DNA of 64,000 nt from Cyprinodon diabolis (Eukaryota; Chordata; Actinopteri; Cyprinodontiformes; Cyprinodontidae), in NCBI GenBank assembly GCA_030533445.1, contig CM060076.1, positions 8,433,501-8,497,500 on the forward strand. The letters are read 5' to 3'. Within the stretch, counting starts at the first letter, position 1. Each line of letters starts with the position of its first letter. Positions 1 through 10,347 of the stretch are shown here, piece by piece. A program made the position numbers and the translations under genes. A model generated the notes under the pieces. That model had not been told where the DNA came from, did not search any database, and was given only the letters and a program-made list of their open reading frames with translations.

Positions 1-1290
1 GAGTAGTCCGACAACGGAGGGACATTACGGTGAAAAAGAGCAGAGATCCAGGTGGAAAAAGGGTCCCAGCGTTCTCGCGCACCTCGCACTTGTAGCTGGT
101 GAAACTTCACGTGTTTTTTTCCGCAATTTCGGTCATAAAAACGAAACAAGCCGACCTCCTGTCTGCGGCACTGTCTGTGCTAAGGATGGGAGTTCCCATG
201 CTAATGGCTTGGATTCTTTAGCAAATATGTCCCCCCTGTAGTACTTTTATGTTACTATGACAAGTTTTTGAGGACTGCCCAGGGACATTGTTGGTTCTAA
301 TTATAGCCCCGGCCTGTATAAGAGTCCGGCCAGTATTTACTTCTGCCGACAGCCAGACAGGCCATTATTAGAGACCCGGCTGCTAATGGAATACAGACCA
401 ATATTAGAGGATTTACGGTATATAGTTATTGAAATCTAATTTATCCATCAATCCAGCCGTCAGTCCATATATTGTACCTGATATATTTTATCACTGCAGG
501 GCAGCACGGGGATACCCGACAATGAGCACACATGCATTCACACCTAAATGCAATAAGGAGACACAAATTGACTTAATATTAATCTAAGTTAAATGTCATT
601 GGAGGAAGATTGAGTATTTGAAGAGAACCCACAAATGCAAGGGGAAAACATGCAAGATCTGTGTTTCTTGTTGATTTCCAGAAAGAACCAAGAAAGTCTC
701 CCATCAATGGGTGTCCAACACAAGCAAGAGTCCACTAGAACAGAGCCCTAAAAATAGTACTCTGTTCGCAATTTTTGTCCTACAACAGTAAAAGTTTTAC
801 AGTTACCTCGTGGCATGACTAAACAATGCCATGTGTGGCATCAAAATGTCAAATTCTCTATGTGCATATAAGCACCATTTTGATTTCTACATGGCGCTGA
901 GTAAGGAGCAGCTTATCAATGGCACTGCAGTTCAAAAAAATCTTTATCTGCCTCTTATTTTACTCCACAAATTCAACCACAGGATACTTGGTTTACCACA
1001 GGCCCCTCTAGCTAGTGAACACTTAGCTTGCTAGTTGTGGGTTGAAAGTCATGCTCATCTCAGAAGATCTAATCTGTTTAGTTTACCAGGTCCTTGAGAA
1101 ACCTTGCACTACACAAAATGATAGCATGCCAGCTGGATCATCCCCCACAGTTATTATCTCCCTGGTTGCACCCTAGCATTGGAGGAGCAGGTGATTTTAT
1201 CAAAGGTGTTAGTACCTTAACCAGCCTTTGCTTACAACATTATGGTAAAAGATATGTTACCCACTTTGTCATAGTTGATGCAGATAATGT
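1..1290. other. Upstream flank of piscidin copy 1, no gene seen
   Basis: No convincing coding exon was found; the short open frames here lack splice context or recognisable domains. The first 400 bases are richer in CpG than what follows and contain several GGCC/CCGG-type words around 305-400, which suggests an old repeat, but I could not place it in a family. The last 100 bases lead into the promoter of the first piscidin-like gene. Confidence 0.4.
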
Positions 1291-1296
1291 ATCTGA

Positions 1297-1406
1297 CCAT
1301 CCCATGAAAACAGTATTTAAAGAGAGACGAGCTTTACATTCATTTAGGTCCTAGTCTGTTCAGCTCTTCAACAACAATTCTTGGACTCAGTTTCAACCTT
1401 TAACAG
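1297..1406 (+). promoter_or_regulatory. Core promoter and non-coding exon 1 of piscidin copy 1
   Basis: A TATA-like box (TATTTAAAG, from 1314) follows CCATCCCAT at 1297-1305, a diverged form of the CCAACCCAC box of the sister genes. The probable exon 1 ends at 1406 with a GTAAAA donor, 92 bases after the TATA box; the sister genes give 86, 90 and 92. The start site should lie about 30 bases after the TATA box, making exon 1 roughly 60 nt and entirely untranslated. Box spacing here is 17 bp, not the 22 bp seen in copies 2-4. Confidence 0.6.
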
Positions 1407-1503
1407 GTAAAATAAAGATGTATACTTTATTTAAATAGAAAGATTTAAAATAGTTGACATACGTTTTCAAATCTAGCATTGATATTCACTTTCTTTCTGC
1501 AGG

Positions 1504-3184
1504 ATGAAGTTTGTCACAATCTTTCTTGTGCTGTCTCTGGTCGTCCTGATGGCCGAACCTGGAGAGTGTTTTTTTAGAAAAATGTTCAAAACTTTTAAGG
1601 CCTTATATCATGGTGCCAAACAAGGAATTAAAGGTTTGTAAAAAAAAAAAAAAAGTTAAAGTATAAGAAGTATTTAATGATGCTTAGATTGGTGCAAAAC
1701 AATAATCATTTTTAGTAGCTCAGTACTGATGAAAAAAAAATCAAACCAAGGAAGAGAACAAAATACTTCATTTTTTATTTAGTCATAGCCTTTCAAATCC
1801 AACATACTTATCTGTGCTGCTGGTGAAATATTGGTGAACTACTTTTAAAACATTTGAAGTTTTTTTAAATCCTAACCATTTTGTAATACCTGAGAAAAAG
1901 TTAAAACTTAACTGCAATGTTCCACAACCATGATTAAATTGCAATGTTGGTCATTTATATTTAGTTGTTTTTATCCTTGCATTACATTTTTTTCTTTTAC
2001 TTTGAAATGTTTTTTTTCCTCTCCTTTGTAGCATTCAAAGAACGAAGGCAAAGTTTGGCACAGTAAGTTGGGGTTTCCTTAATCACACTCAGAGACAGAT
2101 TAGTAATTTACACCATCCCTCTTAAGAATTTGATTGGTTTCAAATAGTTAAGTGTTTAAAGCAAGCTGTATTAGCCATGAAAAAAGACAAAATTGAATAA
2201 ATAGTACCTGGCTGCCTTTTTACTTCAAATAACAAAGTTGAAACAAGACTGTGTTAAACTGATGAAAATCAGAAGTAGGGCTAAAACAATTAATCGGTTT
2301 AGATGTGATCAGTCAATCATTGAAATAATCGTCAACTCATTTTGTAATCGATAAATCAATAACTGTAGTATAGAGACAGTAAAACATGCCTTTAGCTGTT
2401 AGAGCAACCCACTTAGAGCAGTGGTTTTACCAAAAATATATACATATTTTATAATTGACATAAAATAAAACCTTGTTTGGCTTCCAATATGCACTATCCA
2501 GAACTCCACAAGTGGAAAGGTTTTAGTTTCACTCGCTTTAATTCTTTAAAACCTTCTTTAAGGAACCTTTTGTTATCCAATAATAAATTGATTAATCAAA
2601 AAAATAATCAACAGTTTATTCGACTGGCAAGTAATCGCTGGTTGGAGCCTTAATCAGAAGACCAACTAAACTCACTCAATAAACCTTTTATGTACAATGA
2701 TATGCTTTTGTGAATTTTATAGTAACCATTTTTTATTGTTTATTTCACACCTTACCCTATACCCAAAAATGAACAGGATTACATTTTTGGGCATATTTCT
2801 TTAAATCATAAGTTACAGTTTTAATTTTTAAAAAGCATATTGTGGCAAATCAGAACTGCTGATTTAATTGCAGTAAATTCGTAGGTATTTGAAAAAATCA
2901 TTTAAAAAATTACTTATTTAGTTTATTTAATCAATGTTTCCTTTTGATTCCGCTTAAGCATGTAATTGAACTAATCAAGAATCAACAGAAATGTAAACAA
3001 TAACAATATAAAAATGTTACCTAAACTATAAGTTACTGTAACTTTTGTCCATTAACCTTCTAAAGTTGAAATGTCAAGTCTCTGCTAAAGCTAAAATGTT
3101 GTATTTCCATCCCTATCTAGGGATCAACAGGACATGCAGAACCAGCAAGCACCGGACACCCCTCCACCACCATACCATCGCTGA
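1504..3184 (+). CDS. Piscidin-like antimicrobial peptide precursor, copy 1 (74 aa)
   Basis: Coding exons are 1504-1633, 2032-2062 and 3121-3184; acceptors and donors all fit GT-AG, and the acceptor before the ATG is ctgcag. The 22-residue signal peptide (MKFVTIFLVLSLVVLMAEPG then EC) is the hallmark of piscidins/moronecidins. The mature part starts FFRKMFKTFKALYHG and is strongly basic: 9 Lys/Arg against 1 acidic residue over about 32 residues, as expected of an amphipathic helix that disrupts microbial membranes. The tail from exon 4 is rich in Gln and then Pro (ends PPPPYHR). Introns are 96, 398 and 1058 bp; the last holds a hAT MITE. AATAAA at 3475-3480 is the likely polyadenylation signal. 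Exon 3 is 31 nt, 6 nt (two codons) shorter than in the sisters. Family membership is known from the signal peptide; antimicrobial function is inferred. Confidence 0.9.
2276..2652. mobile_element. hAT-type MITE in intron 3 of piscidin copy 1
   Basis: The element begins TAGGGCTAAAAC and ends in the near-complement GGTTGGAGCCTTA. It is flanked by a perfect 8-bp duplication, ATCAGAAG (2268-2275 and 2653-2660), as hAT transposases leave. It is AT-rich, 377 bp and has no coding capacity. A related copy lies at 5049-5341 and shares the inner stretch around AGAGCAACCCA. Confidence 0.85.
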
Positions 3185-3654
3185 TTCAGTTCTTTTAAAG
3201 ATATATAAACTTAATCTACTCAATTTCTCACTTGCATCTACTGTAGACGGAAAAAATTATCTGGTTTTATCTTGTGAAACCTGAGTATTTTGGTATGAAA
3301 GAATTTTTTTTTTGCTAAAGTCAAATTGCTTCATGAATGAAGCTGAAATTTTATTCTGAAACGGGTGATTTATGCATGTTTTTTAAAAGATTTGGACTTA
3401 AATAGCTCATACTTTATTGTTATGTCATTTGCAACAACGAGTCTATCAAACTAATGTAATTTAAATAGAAAATTAATAAAAAATATTTTGCAAGTATGAG
3501 TTTCTTTTTCAATGGAATCGGTCTAATTTCAGTTGCTGTTTCATGTTAAACGTTTCTCAAAAGTACTATACTTATAGCACATAGACTTAGAAGAAATGGC
3601 CTGTTTACAACAGAGAGCATTTGATAAAAGTCCAAAAGACTTTCCTAAAGCTGG

Positions 3655-4330
3655 GCTTTTTGCCCTTTTCGTGCCGACTTTCTAGTTGTGCGAGAATTTT
3701 TCAATCAGGCCGACTTTCAGCCTGATCGTGTGTCGTGCGTCGTGTAGTGTACAGGGGGGAAATGAGGGGCGACCAGCCTCTCACGACCACCTCCCGATCA
3801 GGAATCATGAGGTCGGGAGAAAACCAAACATGTTTGACTGTCAGTCGACCGTCGGGGGCAAATCGCTCAGTGGGCATGCGCAAACAAGGATTCTTCTTCC
3901 TCTCAGATGAAAACACAGAAGCATGACGGGGGTGCGAGTGAAATGGAATTCTTTCTGTAAAATTGACAAACCATAGTAGCCACGTTTGCTCAGCCATGAA
4001 TTTGTACAAATATGTCGTCGCCTTTTCTTTTTATGGCTTTCAGCACACAAAACTGGACAAATTGCCAAGGCAGCTATTCACTCTAGTGATATTCCTCTTC
4101 TACTCATTCTAAGTAGCGACATCCAACTGCGGGGCTGAGTCCGATGTGGTTTTTAGACGTACAGTGTGAGCACGTAGATTGCATCAGAGGTTGGTGCTGA
4201 ACATGCATCATGAGCTGTGAACTCACACTGTACGACGAAACCGGTTGCGGTTTCGTCGTACATTGTGAGCTGTAGCTGCGCGAAACGATTGAAAAAATGG
4301 CCCAGTGTATGCCTGGCTTACAGGAAAGGT
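3655..4330. repeat. Palindrome-rich, CpG-rich interspersed element
   Basis: This block is much richer in CG than its flanks and holds a strong hairpin: arms 4222-4242 and 4249-4269 (21 bp, one mismatch) with a 6-base loop. A further copy of the arm word (GTACAGTGTGAGC) sits at about 4159-4171. The two ends (TAAAGCTGGGC near 3648; the complement of TAAGCCAGGC near 4320) look like decayed terminal inverted repeats. Best read as a non-autonomous DNA transposon of unknown superfamily. Short open frames on both strands here are by-products. Confidence 0.45.
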
Positions 4331-5048
4331 TGTAAAACCCAGCTCTCAAGACAAATATATTTAACATATTTAAATAACAATAGCTATGCCAAAACCTTTA
4401 CAATATATAAGCCAACAGTACCTTAACACTTAAGGTAGAACTTTAAGATCCGGACAAAGCATATAGAGGCCATGGTTCAGGCAAGTATATGCCATAAATA
4501 CAACATATAAGATATTAAACAGGATCTCACAATTAACAGGAATCCAGTCCATTGTTTAGAAGATGTTGCGCCTGAATTAATAAAATCTGAAAAGCAGTAG
4601 TAATTTGCATAAATCTTTACACCCCAACCCCCCACACCCCTGACAGGACAACAAAAATTAGCTGTAGGCATCTAACCTTTTTAAGCCATCACTGCTTTTC
4701 CTGAAAACTAAGATTGGCAATAATTCTACAAGTCATGGTAGGCAAAGTTGGGGATGTCTTACGGATGGCAGTCTTGAGTCGGAAAAAAGTAGGAGGCAAA
4801 TTATCAGGATGCTACACTCCAACAAGAAAACTTTTTGTAATGTAGCAATGTTTTAAATCCCCGGCTAAATGTTCAACATATTTAGACAATGTTTAGTATG
4901 CAGATTGTTCTCTGTAGTAAATATATCACAGTATGATGTTTTTTATGTCCCGTCTAGCAAGGTGACGTAAACATGGACAGTGGTCATGTTACCGCACAAG
5001 GTATATAGAGAAACATCAGCAACAGAGAAGAAATATAAAGTTTAATAC
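4331..5048. other. Intergenic stretch, nothing recognised
   Basis: AT-rich DNA between the palindromic element and the next hAT MITE. I see no exon, domain or clear repeat boundary. Confidence 0.4.
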
Positions 5049-5341
5049 TAGGACTGAAACAATTTATCTGATTCAACTCAATCAATCTAGGAAGCAATAA
5101 ATCGTTAACTGGAATATGGAGACACTTAAAAATACTTTTAGCCGACAGAGCAACCCAATTAGAGCAGTAATTATTCCAAAATTGTTTAAAAATATTTTGC
5201 AATTATATATATAAAAAAAATCTATCAAAATTCTCAATCCGGAACTCTTCAAGTCAAATAGTTTTAGTTTTGCCAGGTTTGGGCCTGAAAAAATATCTAC
5301 TTTAAGGAACCCTTAGCTAATAATTGTTAAGTGCGTCCCTA
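5049..5341. mobile_element. hAT-type MITE, second copy of the 2276-2652 family
   Basis: It begins TAGGACTGAAAC and ends GTGCGTCCCTA. The inner part matches the copy at 2276-2652 (shared GAGCAACCCA and TTTAAGGAACC words). The flanking octamers are TTTAATAC and CTAAATAC, a 6-of-8 match, so this copy is older and more decayed than its relative. Confidence 0.65.
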
Positions 5342-6046
5342 CTAAATACAGGGAAATACTGGAAATAAACATGTAAGAAGACACAAAAAAACTTGTGAAT
5401 AGAGTGGAGATTTACCTTCTAGTCACACAGCAGCTGTAGTCATGCTACCAGATATAGAGTGGAATGGTGTAGATTATGGTGCATTACTCTGTTAGACTGG
5501 TCCTGCTAAAGTCAATCACAAAGTTTCACTTAAGAAAATGTTTAGATAGGCTCCTTCTACTCTGACTGTACTTCAGATATTTTGCAGAGATATGTGAAAA
5601 CTTTGTAAAGTAATTCTAAGCAAGACCATCTGCATCTCAAGTGAGAGCAACTTTTTCAGAGCATTGACTCAGATATAAAAAAATTATGAAAAATATTTGT
5701 CATATTTGTACCCACAAAGAGGAAACTATCTATAGTTTTCTTTCTGCCTTAAAAAATAAAACTATGGTTTCATCTTTAGTTTTCTTTCTGCCTCAGAATT
5801 ATGCAGTAATTTGTGCTGCTCTATCAACTAAAATTCATTCAAGTTTGTGACGAAATTTGTTCAAAGTTCAAGAAGCACAATCGCTTCTGTGGTACCATAT
5901 GTGATGTTTCCCACGTTTGTTGATTATTATCTGAAGAGGGGTCTGATAAGGAAGATTAAAAACCTCTTTGTCAACAAATATAGAAGAATGGATCTTTTAC
6001 GACCACTTTCTCAATAGATTGATGAACCAAACATGGCTAAATTAGT
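5342..6046. other. 5' flank of piscidin copy 2, no gene seen
   Basis: AT-rich non-coding DNA. A short direct repeat (TAGTTTTCTTTCTGCCT) occurs twice around 5735-5795. No C/EBP-like TGATTGCAAAAGGCA box was found, unlike upstream of copies 3, 4 and 5. Confidence 0.4.
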
Positions 6047-6155
6047 CCAACCCACTAAAACAGATAAGTATTTAAAGCAAAACATCAACTTGAATATAGG
6101 TTTGCATCAAGTTCACCCTGAGAGAAACGTTTGGCGCAACCTGACCTGCTGAGAG
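6047..6155 (+). promoter_or_regulatory. Core promoter and non-coding exon 1 of piscidin copy 2
   Basis: CCAACCCAC at 6047-6055 lies exactly 22 bp (start to start) before the TATA-like box TATTTAAAG at 6069. Exon 1 probably ends at 6155 in CTGCTGAGAG followed by a GTAATA donor, the same end seen in copies 3 and 4. The conserved spacing supports a functional core promoter; which factor binds the CACCC-like box is unknown. Confidence 0.7.
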
Positions 6156-6295
6156 GTAATAATTAATATAGTTCATAGTTTAACTTTTAAAAAACACTTA
6201 GGATGGTTAAAAATATTCCCTCTTTTATTCAGCTTTAACATTCTCTATTGGACTTAACTGATTATATTAGCTTTTTTTTTTTTTACTTCTACAGG

Positions 6296-7520
6296 ATGAA
6301 GTGTGTTCTGATCTTTCTTATGCTGTCTCTGGTCGTCTTTATGGTGGATCCTTGTGAGGGTTTCCTGGGCTCTCTTTGGAGAGGGACCAAGGCCATAATT
6401 TCTGGTGCCAGAAAAAGCTTTAGAGGTAAATACCATTTAATGATACATCCAGTAAAACTAATTGCTCAATCTGAAACTGAAACATTACTGAAATACATTT
6501 TATAATTTTTCCCTCATTTACAAATTTTAACAAATAATAATGTGCGAAAACCTGATGGACAATAGCATAATTTTTTTTGTTTCGTTTTATTTTGTTTTGC
6601 TACTTTTAGCATTCAGGCACCAGCGAAGACTGGAAAAAATAGCAAGGTAAGCTGTTGTCACATACAATGCTGTGCCAGTCTCACATAACAAGAACTAGTT
6701 AGAATTGGCTCAGCTGATTTAACAATGATGCTTCTCCAAAACTTTCAACAAATAGGTTGGACAAACTTATTCCTAAAGTCAGTCACTGATTACCATAACA
6801 ATTTTCACCAAGCATTTGTAGCCCAGCCTTTGGTAGCTTATTGGTTACAGTGGTAACAGCTGCCACTGGAATCTACAGAATAGAAAGCATTCTCTGCAGG
6901 TTAATCGCTTTTCTCAAGCTTGTGAGCTTGTGGACAAGTCTGGGTTTGACGAATGGCCTGTACTGTCACCAAATGTAAATTTCGGAAGAGAAGGGTTTAT
7001 TTTGTAAGGTTGTTTTTCAGACCCATTAGTTGGAGTGGATCCCTCAGAAAACCAAGATATTTGAGACAACTATTAGCATCCAATTTTGTGGGGACAGAAT
7101 GGAGATGGCCCTTTCGCCTGCAAAGCTATCTGTATTTTAAATAATCGCTACACAGACGAACAAACAGATTGTATTTAAGTGTAGTTATTTATTATTTCTA
7201 TGGACACATTCACAATTGTGCAAAGGTGTATAAAAGAAGTATATGATTAAAATAGTTGCTTCTGATTAGCGCTGTCTAGATTGGGAAAGAATAACTTATC
7301 TAATAAGATTTTTGGATACTGAAATCTATTTACCTCTGTGTAGTATTTGTTTTAACCAAAATATTAATAAGTTTAAGATTCTGTTTGAGAGCTTTTTAAA
7401 GTTTGAAGTTTTTTATTTTTTTATTAACCATTTTCTGCTTTAATTAGGTATGAGCAGGAACAGAAGAACCAGCAAGAGCCCCAAAATGAACCGGAAAGTG
7501 AACCAGGACATCGTCTTTAA
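6296..7520 (+). CDS. Piscidin-like antimicrobial peptide precursor, copy 2 (79 aa)
   Basis: Coding exons are 6296-6425, 6610-6646 and 7448-7520, all with GT-AG borders and phases 1 and 2 as in the sisters. The signal peptide is MKCVLIFLMLSLVVFMVDP followed by CEG, so the usual PGEC end is changed to PCEG and the predicted cleavage is after Gly. The mature helix starts FLGSLWRGTKAIISGARKSF and continues into a second basic block, FRHQRRLEKIAR: 10 Lys/Arg against 1 Glu over 36 residues. The exon 4 tail has six Glu, unlike the other copies, and could act as an acidic pro-segment. AATAAA at 7659-7664 ends the transcript. Introns are 139, 184 and 801 bp. No defects seen; probably active. Confidence 0.92.
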
Positions 7521-8330
7521 TTCTGCTCATTTAAAGATTTCCCTGCCAATGATATATTTACATTTTGCTTAAATTTAAGAGTAATGTTTTATCTGGAAAG
7601 CTGCTTTCTGCTAACTCACTCCTCTTACACACAAAGGGTTTTTAAGGTGCCTACAACAAATAAAGACGATTGTCAGTGTCAGTCTGAAAGCTATAGAAAA
7701 ATTAAAAAGATAAAAACAATGAATTGTGCTTTGTCTTTCTTGTCTAAAACATTTGACCTATTTTTTGTCAATAGGGTACAAAGTTTATTATTGTTTATCA
7801 AGAGTGTTTGATGTTGATATTAGTTGGCAGTCCCAATGAGAACCACCATAAGAGCAGTGAGACAACATCTGAGCCCGTGGTTCTATTCGGTACTGCTCAG
7901 GGCTGCGCACCTCCTCCACAGAACCTTGCTGTCTCTCCACCATTAACTCTGACTCAGGTGAAGATGATAGAATGAAATCTTCCACTTCATATGGCCACTC
8001 CATCGCAAAACTTTCGGCACTGCGATCTCTCTGCTCGCTGTTAAGTACCACTGGTTCTCTTTCAATCTATGTGCCTAGGAATCATTGATATAATGTTCAA
8101 TCAGATATCAAAGTCCTTAAAAAAAAGGTAGGCAAAATGTCCTTACACAGGTCATCAAAGTACACTCCAGCTGCATTAAAGAAATAATGAACAGGAAGTA
8201 TAAATAATAAACAGGAAGAAAAATAAGTTGCAGCCCAAATTGTTTATCAATTTTGACTTGCATAGTTTGGAAGAAAGAATTCATAGGCTCTTTATCCAGC
8301 TAAGTTTAAACACAAAAATTGACTGTTTTA
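7521..8330. other. 3' flank of piscidin copy 2, nothing certain
   Basis: After the polyadenylation signal at 7659 there is no exon I can support. On the minus strand, 7850-8051 encodes a short frame with EQYRIEPRAQ, which vaguely recalls the YxFEP segment of fish transposon-derived proteins, but it is too short and isolated to call. Confidence 0.3.
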
Positions 8331-8650
8331 ATTCAAATTTAATACATTCAGTTTACTTATATAGCACCAATTCACAACATATGTCATCTCAAGGCTCTTT
8401 ACAGATACCATCCAATCATATCATACAGTCAAATTAGTTCAAAATTTCTCTCTAAGGAAAACCAACTGATTGCATCAATTCAATTGACTCAAAATCAATC
8501 CCTCACACCAAGCATGCTTATAGCGACAGTGGAGAGGAAAACTGCCTTTTAACAGGAAGAAACCTCCAGCAGAACGAGGCTCAGTGTGAGAGAAGCCGAC
8601 TGGGGTTCAAGAAAATAGAAGCACACCTACAGAAAGAAGCAGAGATACAA
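8330..8650 (-). repeat. Common teleost interspersed repeat fragment
   Basis: It contains words I associate with a widespread fish repeat: TTATATAGCACCAATTCACA, CATCTCAAGGCTCTTTACA and GCGACAGTGGAGAGGAAAAC. The segment about the GCGACAGTGGAGAG block recurs in the opposite orientation at about 57025-57085. It is non-coding and abuts the BEL/Pao fragment, perhaps as a nested insertion. Confidence 0.6.
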
Positions 8651-8689
8651 GCTTGATGTAGATTGACCTCTTGTAGTGAGATAAGCTGG

Positions 8690-9110
8690 GTTCTGTTTAC
8701 CAATTACAGTGTTTCCTTACTTCAAGGGATGTCAAAGTCTGTATCTCCACTACTCGGTTAGCAACAAATGGTTTCCATTTCCTTGGTGAAATGTGAATCC
8801 AGTGAATCCCTATCACAGAGTCTGACCACATTTACAGCTGGATGATTTGCATATCCAGTGCCTTTAAAAGGTTATTGGCAAACTTGCTCCAATTAAAGTT
8901 CCCATTAGCTTCAAATGGGGAAATATTTTTTGATACTCTGGATTTTGCAGCCACGAGTGCAGCTGCGGTTTATCCTTCTGCTCTACATGTTGTACATGGC
9001 TGCACCATAAGCCCTTTCACTGGCATCTGTGAAGACATGGAGAACTTGTGATTTATTTGAGTTTTTCTGTGTCACACCACCTTGGAATGCCTGTTTGGTG
9101 TATGTGGGGG
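8690..9110 (-). pseudogene. BEL/Pao LTR-retrotransposon pol fragment (RNase H region), decayed
   Basis: Read on the minus strand, about 8986-9036 gives FTDASERAYGAAMYNM, the opening of a Pao-type RNase H. Further along, about 8706-8835 gives WSDSVIGIHWIH and then RKWKPFVANRVVEIQTLT, the very characteristic BEL/Pao segment just after RNase H. In-frame stops and at least one frameshift separate these pieces, so no protein is made. No LTRs were identified around it. Confidence 0.75.
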
Positions 9111-9149
9111 AGCTCCAAGCACTAATGCTGCAATGCTTGGGAAAGGTAT

Positions 9150-9420
9150 GGAGTCAACTCATCATTCTATCTAAGACCCCGACAGCACTTTTCGTGAAAC
9201 ACTTAACACTTAACTTGTAAATTAAATTCTGTCACGTCACAAAGTCCAACCGGGTCTAAGCTAGAATGTAAGGCTGCATTTAAACTATCACCTTCAATGT
9301 CAGCATGGATGTTAAAATCCCCCACTATGATGACCTTTTCAGTTTGTCACTAACTCAGATAAGAACTCTGAAACTCATCTAATAATTCAGAATAAGGAAC
9401 TAGTGATGATACAACATTTA
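9150..9420 (-). pseudogene. Non-LTR retrotransposon endonuclease fragment
   Basis: The minus strand around 9290-9330 encodes VIIVGDFNIHAD, the catalytic GDFN motif of an APE-type LINE endonuclease. It continues toward 9240 with a segment resembling the usual NSALDSIGF-type sequence of fish LINEs. Stops and indels break the frame. It adjoins the BEL/Pao fragment in the same orientation. The LINE clade cannot be fixed from this piece. Confidence 0.6.
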
Positions 9421-9494
9421 AGAAAAGTTTAAAACCCGAAAACTCTCATTGGCTACTTTACATCTCAATTTGTGAAAAATTTCCATTTAAACTA

Positions 9495-9630
9495 TCCATC
9501 CATCCATTTTCCATAATGCTTATCCCTAGCGTGGTCGCGAGGGGTGCTAGTGCCCCTCTCCAGCTATCTACGGTCGAGAGGCACTTCAGATACACCCTAG
9601 ATAGATTGCAAGTCCATCGCAGGGCCCATT
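9495..9630 (-). repeat. Fish interspersed repeat with CCAT start
   Basis: It starts with CCATCCATCCATTTTCC and ends with GTCCATCGCAGGGCCC, passing through GGTCGCGAGGGG and ACACCCTAGATAG. This matches the layout of a very common fish repeat whose tail, read on the minus strand, is a GGAT array. Non-coding. Confidence 0.6.
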
Positions 9631-9689
9631 TAAACTAAAATCACTGTATTTTCTGAATTTGTCTTCACGCTTTTTCTCTCTGCTACTTT

Positions 9690-9773
9690 ATGGATGGATG
9701 GATGGATGGATGGATGGATGGATGGATGGATGGATGGATGGATGGATGGATGGATGGATGGATGGATGGATGG
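9690..9773. repeat. (GGAT)n microsatellite
   Basis: About twenty copies of the tetranucleotide GGAT/TGGA. A tail of this type (tandem GATG) is also what Rex3 elements leave at their 3' ends, but no Rex3 body precedes it here, so it is either a free microsatellite or the remnant of an extremely truncated insertion. Confidence 0.9.
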
Positions 9774-10105
9774 TTGGTCAGAAAATATATAGGAGGTACA
9801 TTATATTTACGTAAGAGGTAAAAAAGAAGCATGTCAGAGTAACATTAAGCATCATAACTCCTATGGCTTCCCTTACACTTAGTTATTTTATAATGTTTTA
9901 TGTTGTTTGTTCGGAATTCATTTTTGCTAATTATTTGCTAAAAAAGTGAGAGCCTTGCAGTACAAGTATATTTTTAATTGAAAAACTATTTAAATAGGGA
10001 TATATTTTAAAAAAAGAAACATAAATCATTTTAAAACGTAAAACTTAAATCCTTTACAAATAGACCTGTAGTGCCTGATAAAACATAACCTGAATCACCA
10101 ATTGA

Positions 10106-10269
10106 TGATTGCAAAAGGCACACAGGCAACATTAAGATTCTGAAACATATCACAGTCCAACCCACCACAGGAAACAGATATATAATGAGACGAATCCACA
10201 CCAGCCTTAGATCTTGGTTTTTCTCCCGCTTTAACCACAAGCACTAGCATTGCTCTAGCCTGCTGAAAG
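10106..10269 (+). promoter_or_regulatory. Promoter and non-coding exon 1 of piscidin copy 3
   Basis: A C/EBP-like box TGATTGCAAAAGGCA (10106-10120) is followed by CCAACCCAC (10157-10165) and, 22 bp from that start, the TATA box TATATAAT (10179-10186). Exon 1 ends at 10269 (CTGCTGAAAG) with a GTAAAC donor. The TATA sequence differs from the TATTTAA of the other copies. C/EBP factors drive acute-phase immune genes in vertebrates; their role here is inferred from the motif only. Confidence 0.65.
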
Positions 10270-10347
10270 GTAAACATTTTTCAAATGTATAAAAACTTAT
10301 TACTGTGGATAAATAACAGCTGCATGATTATTTCTTTTCTCTGCATA

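Noticed and set aside
6248..6505. Piscidin copy 2 as a single 85-codon frame
   Set aside because: The ATG at 6248 is in intron 1 and the C-terminal part reads through the exon 2 donor at 6426; the spliced model matches the sisters much better. The same holds for the unspliced frames at 15298-15516 and 10285-10524.
7788..8051. Minus-strand 87-codon frame with EQYRIEPRAQ
   Set aside because: It slightly recalls fish transposon-encoded proteins, but the match is short, isolated and without flanking domains.
9690..9773. GGAT array as a Rex3 3' tail
   Set aside because: No Rex3 coding or 3' sequence precedes it on either strand, so a plain microsatellite is the simpler reading.
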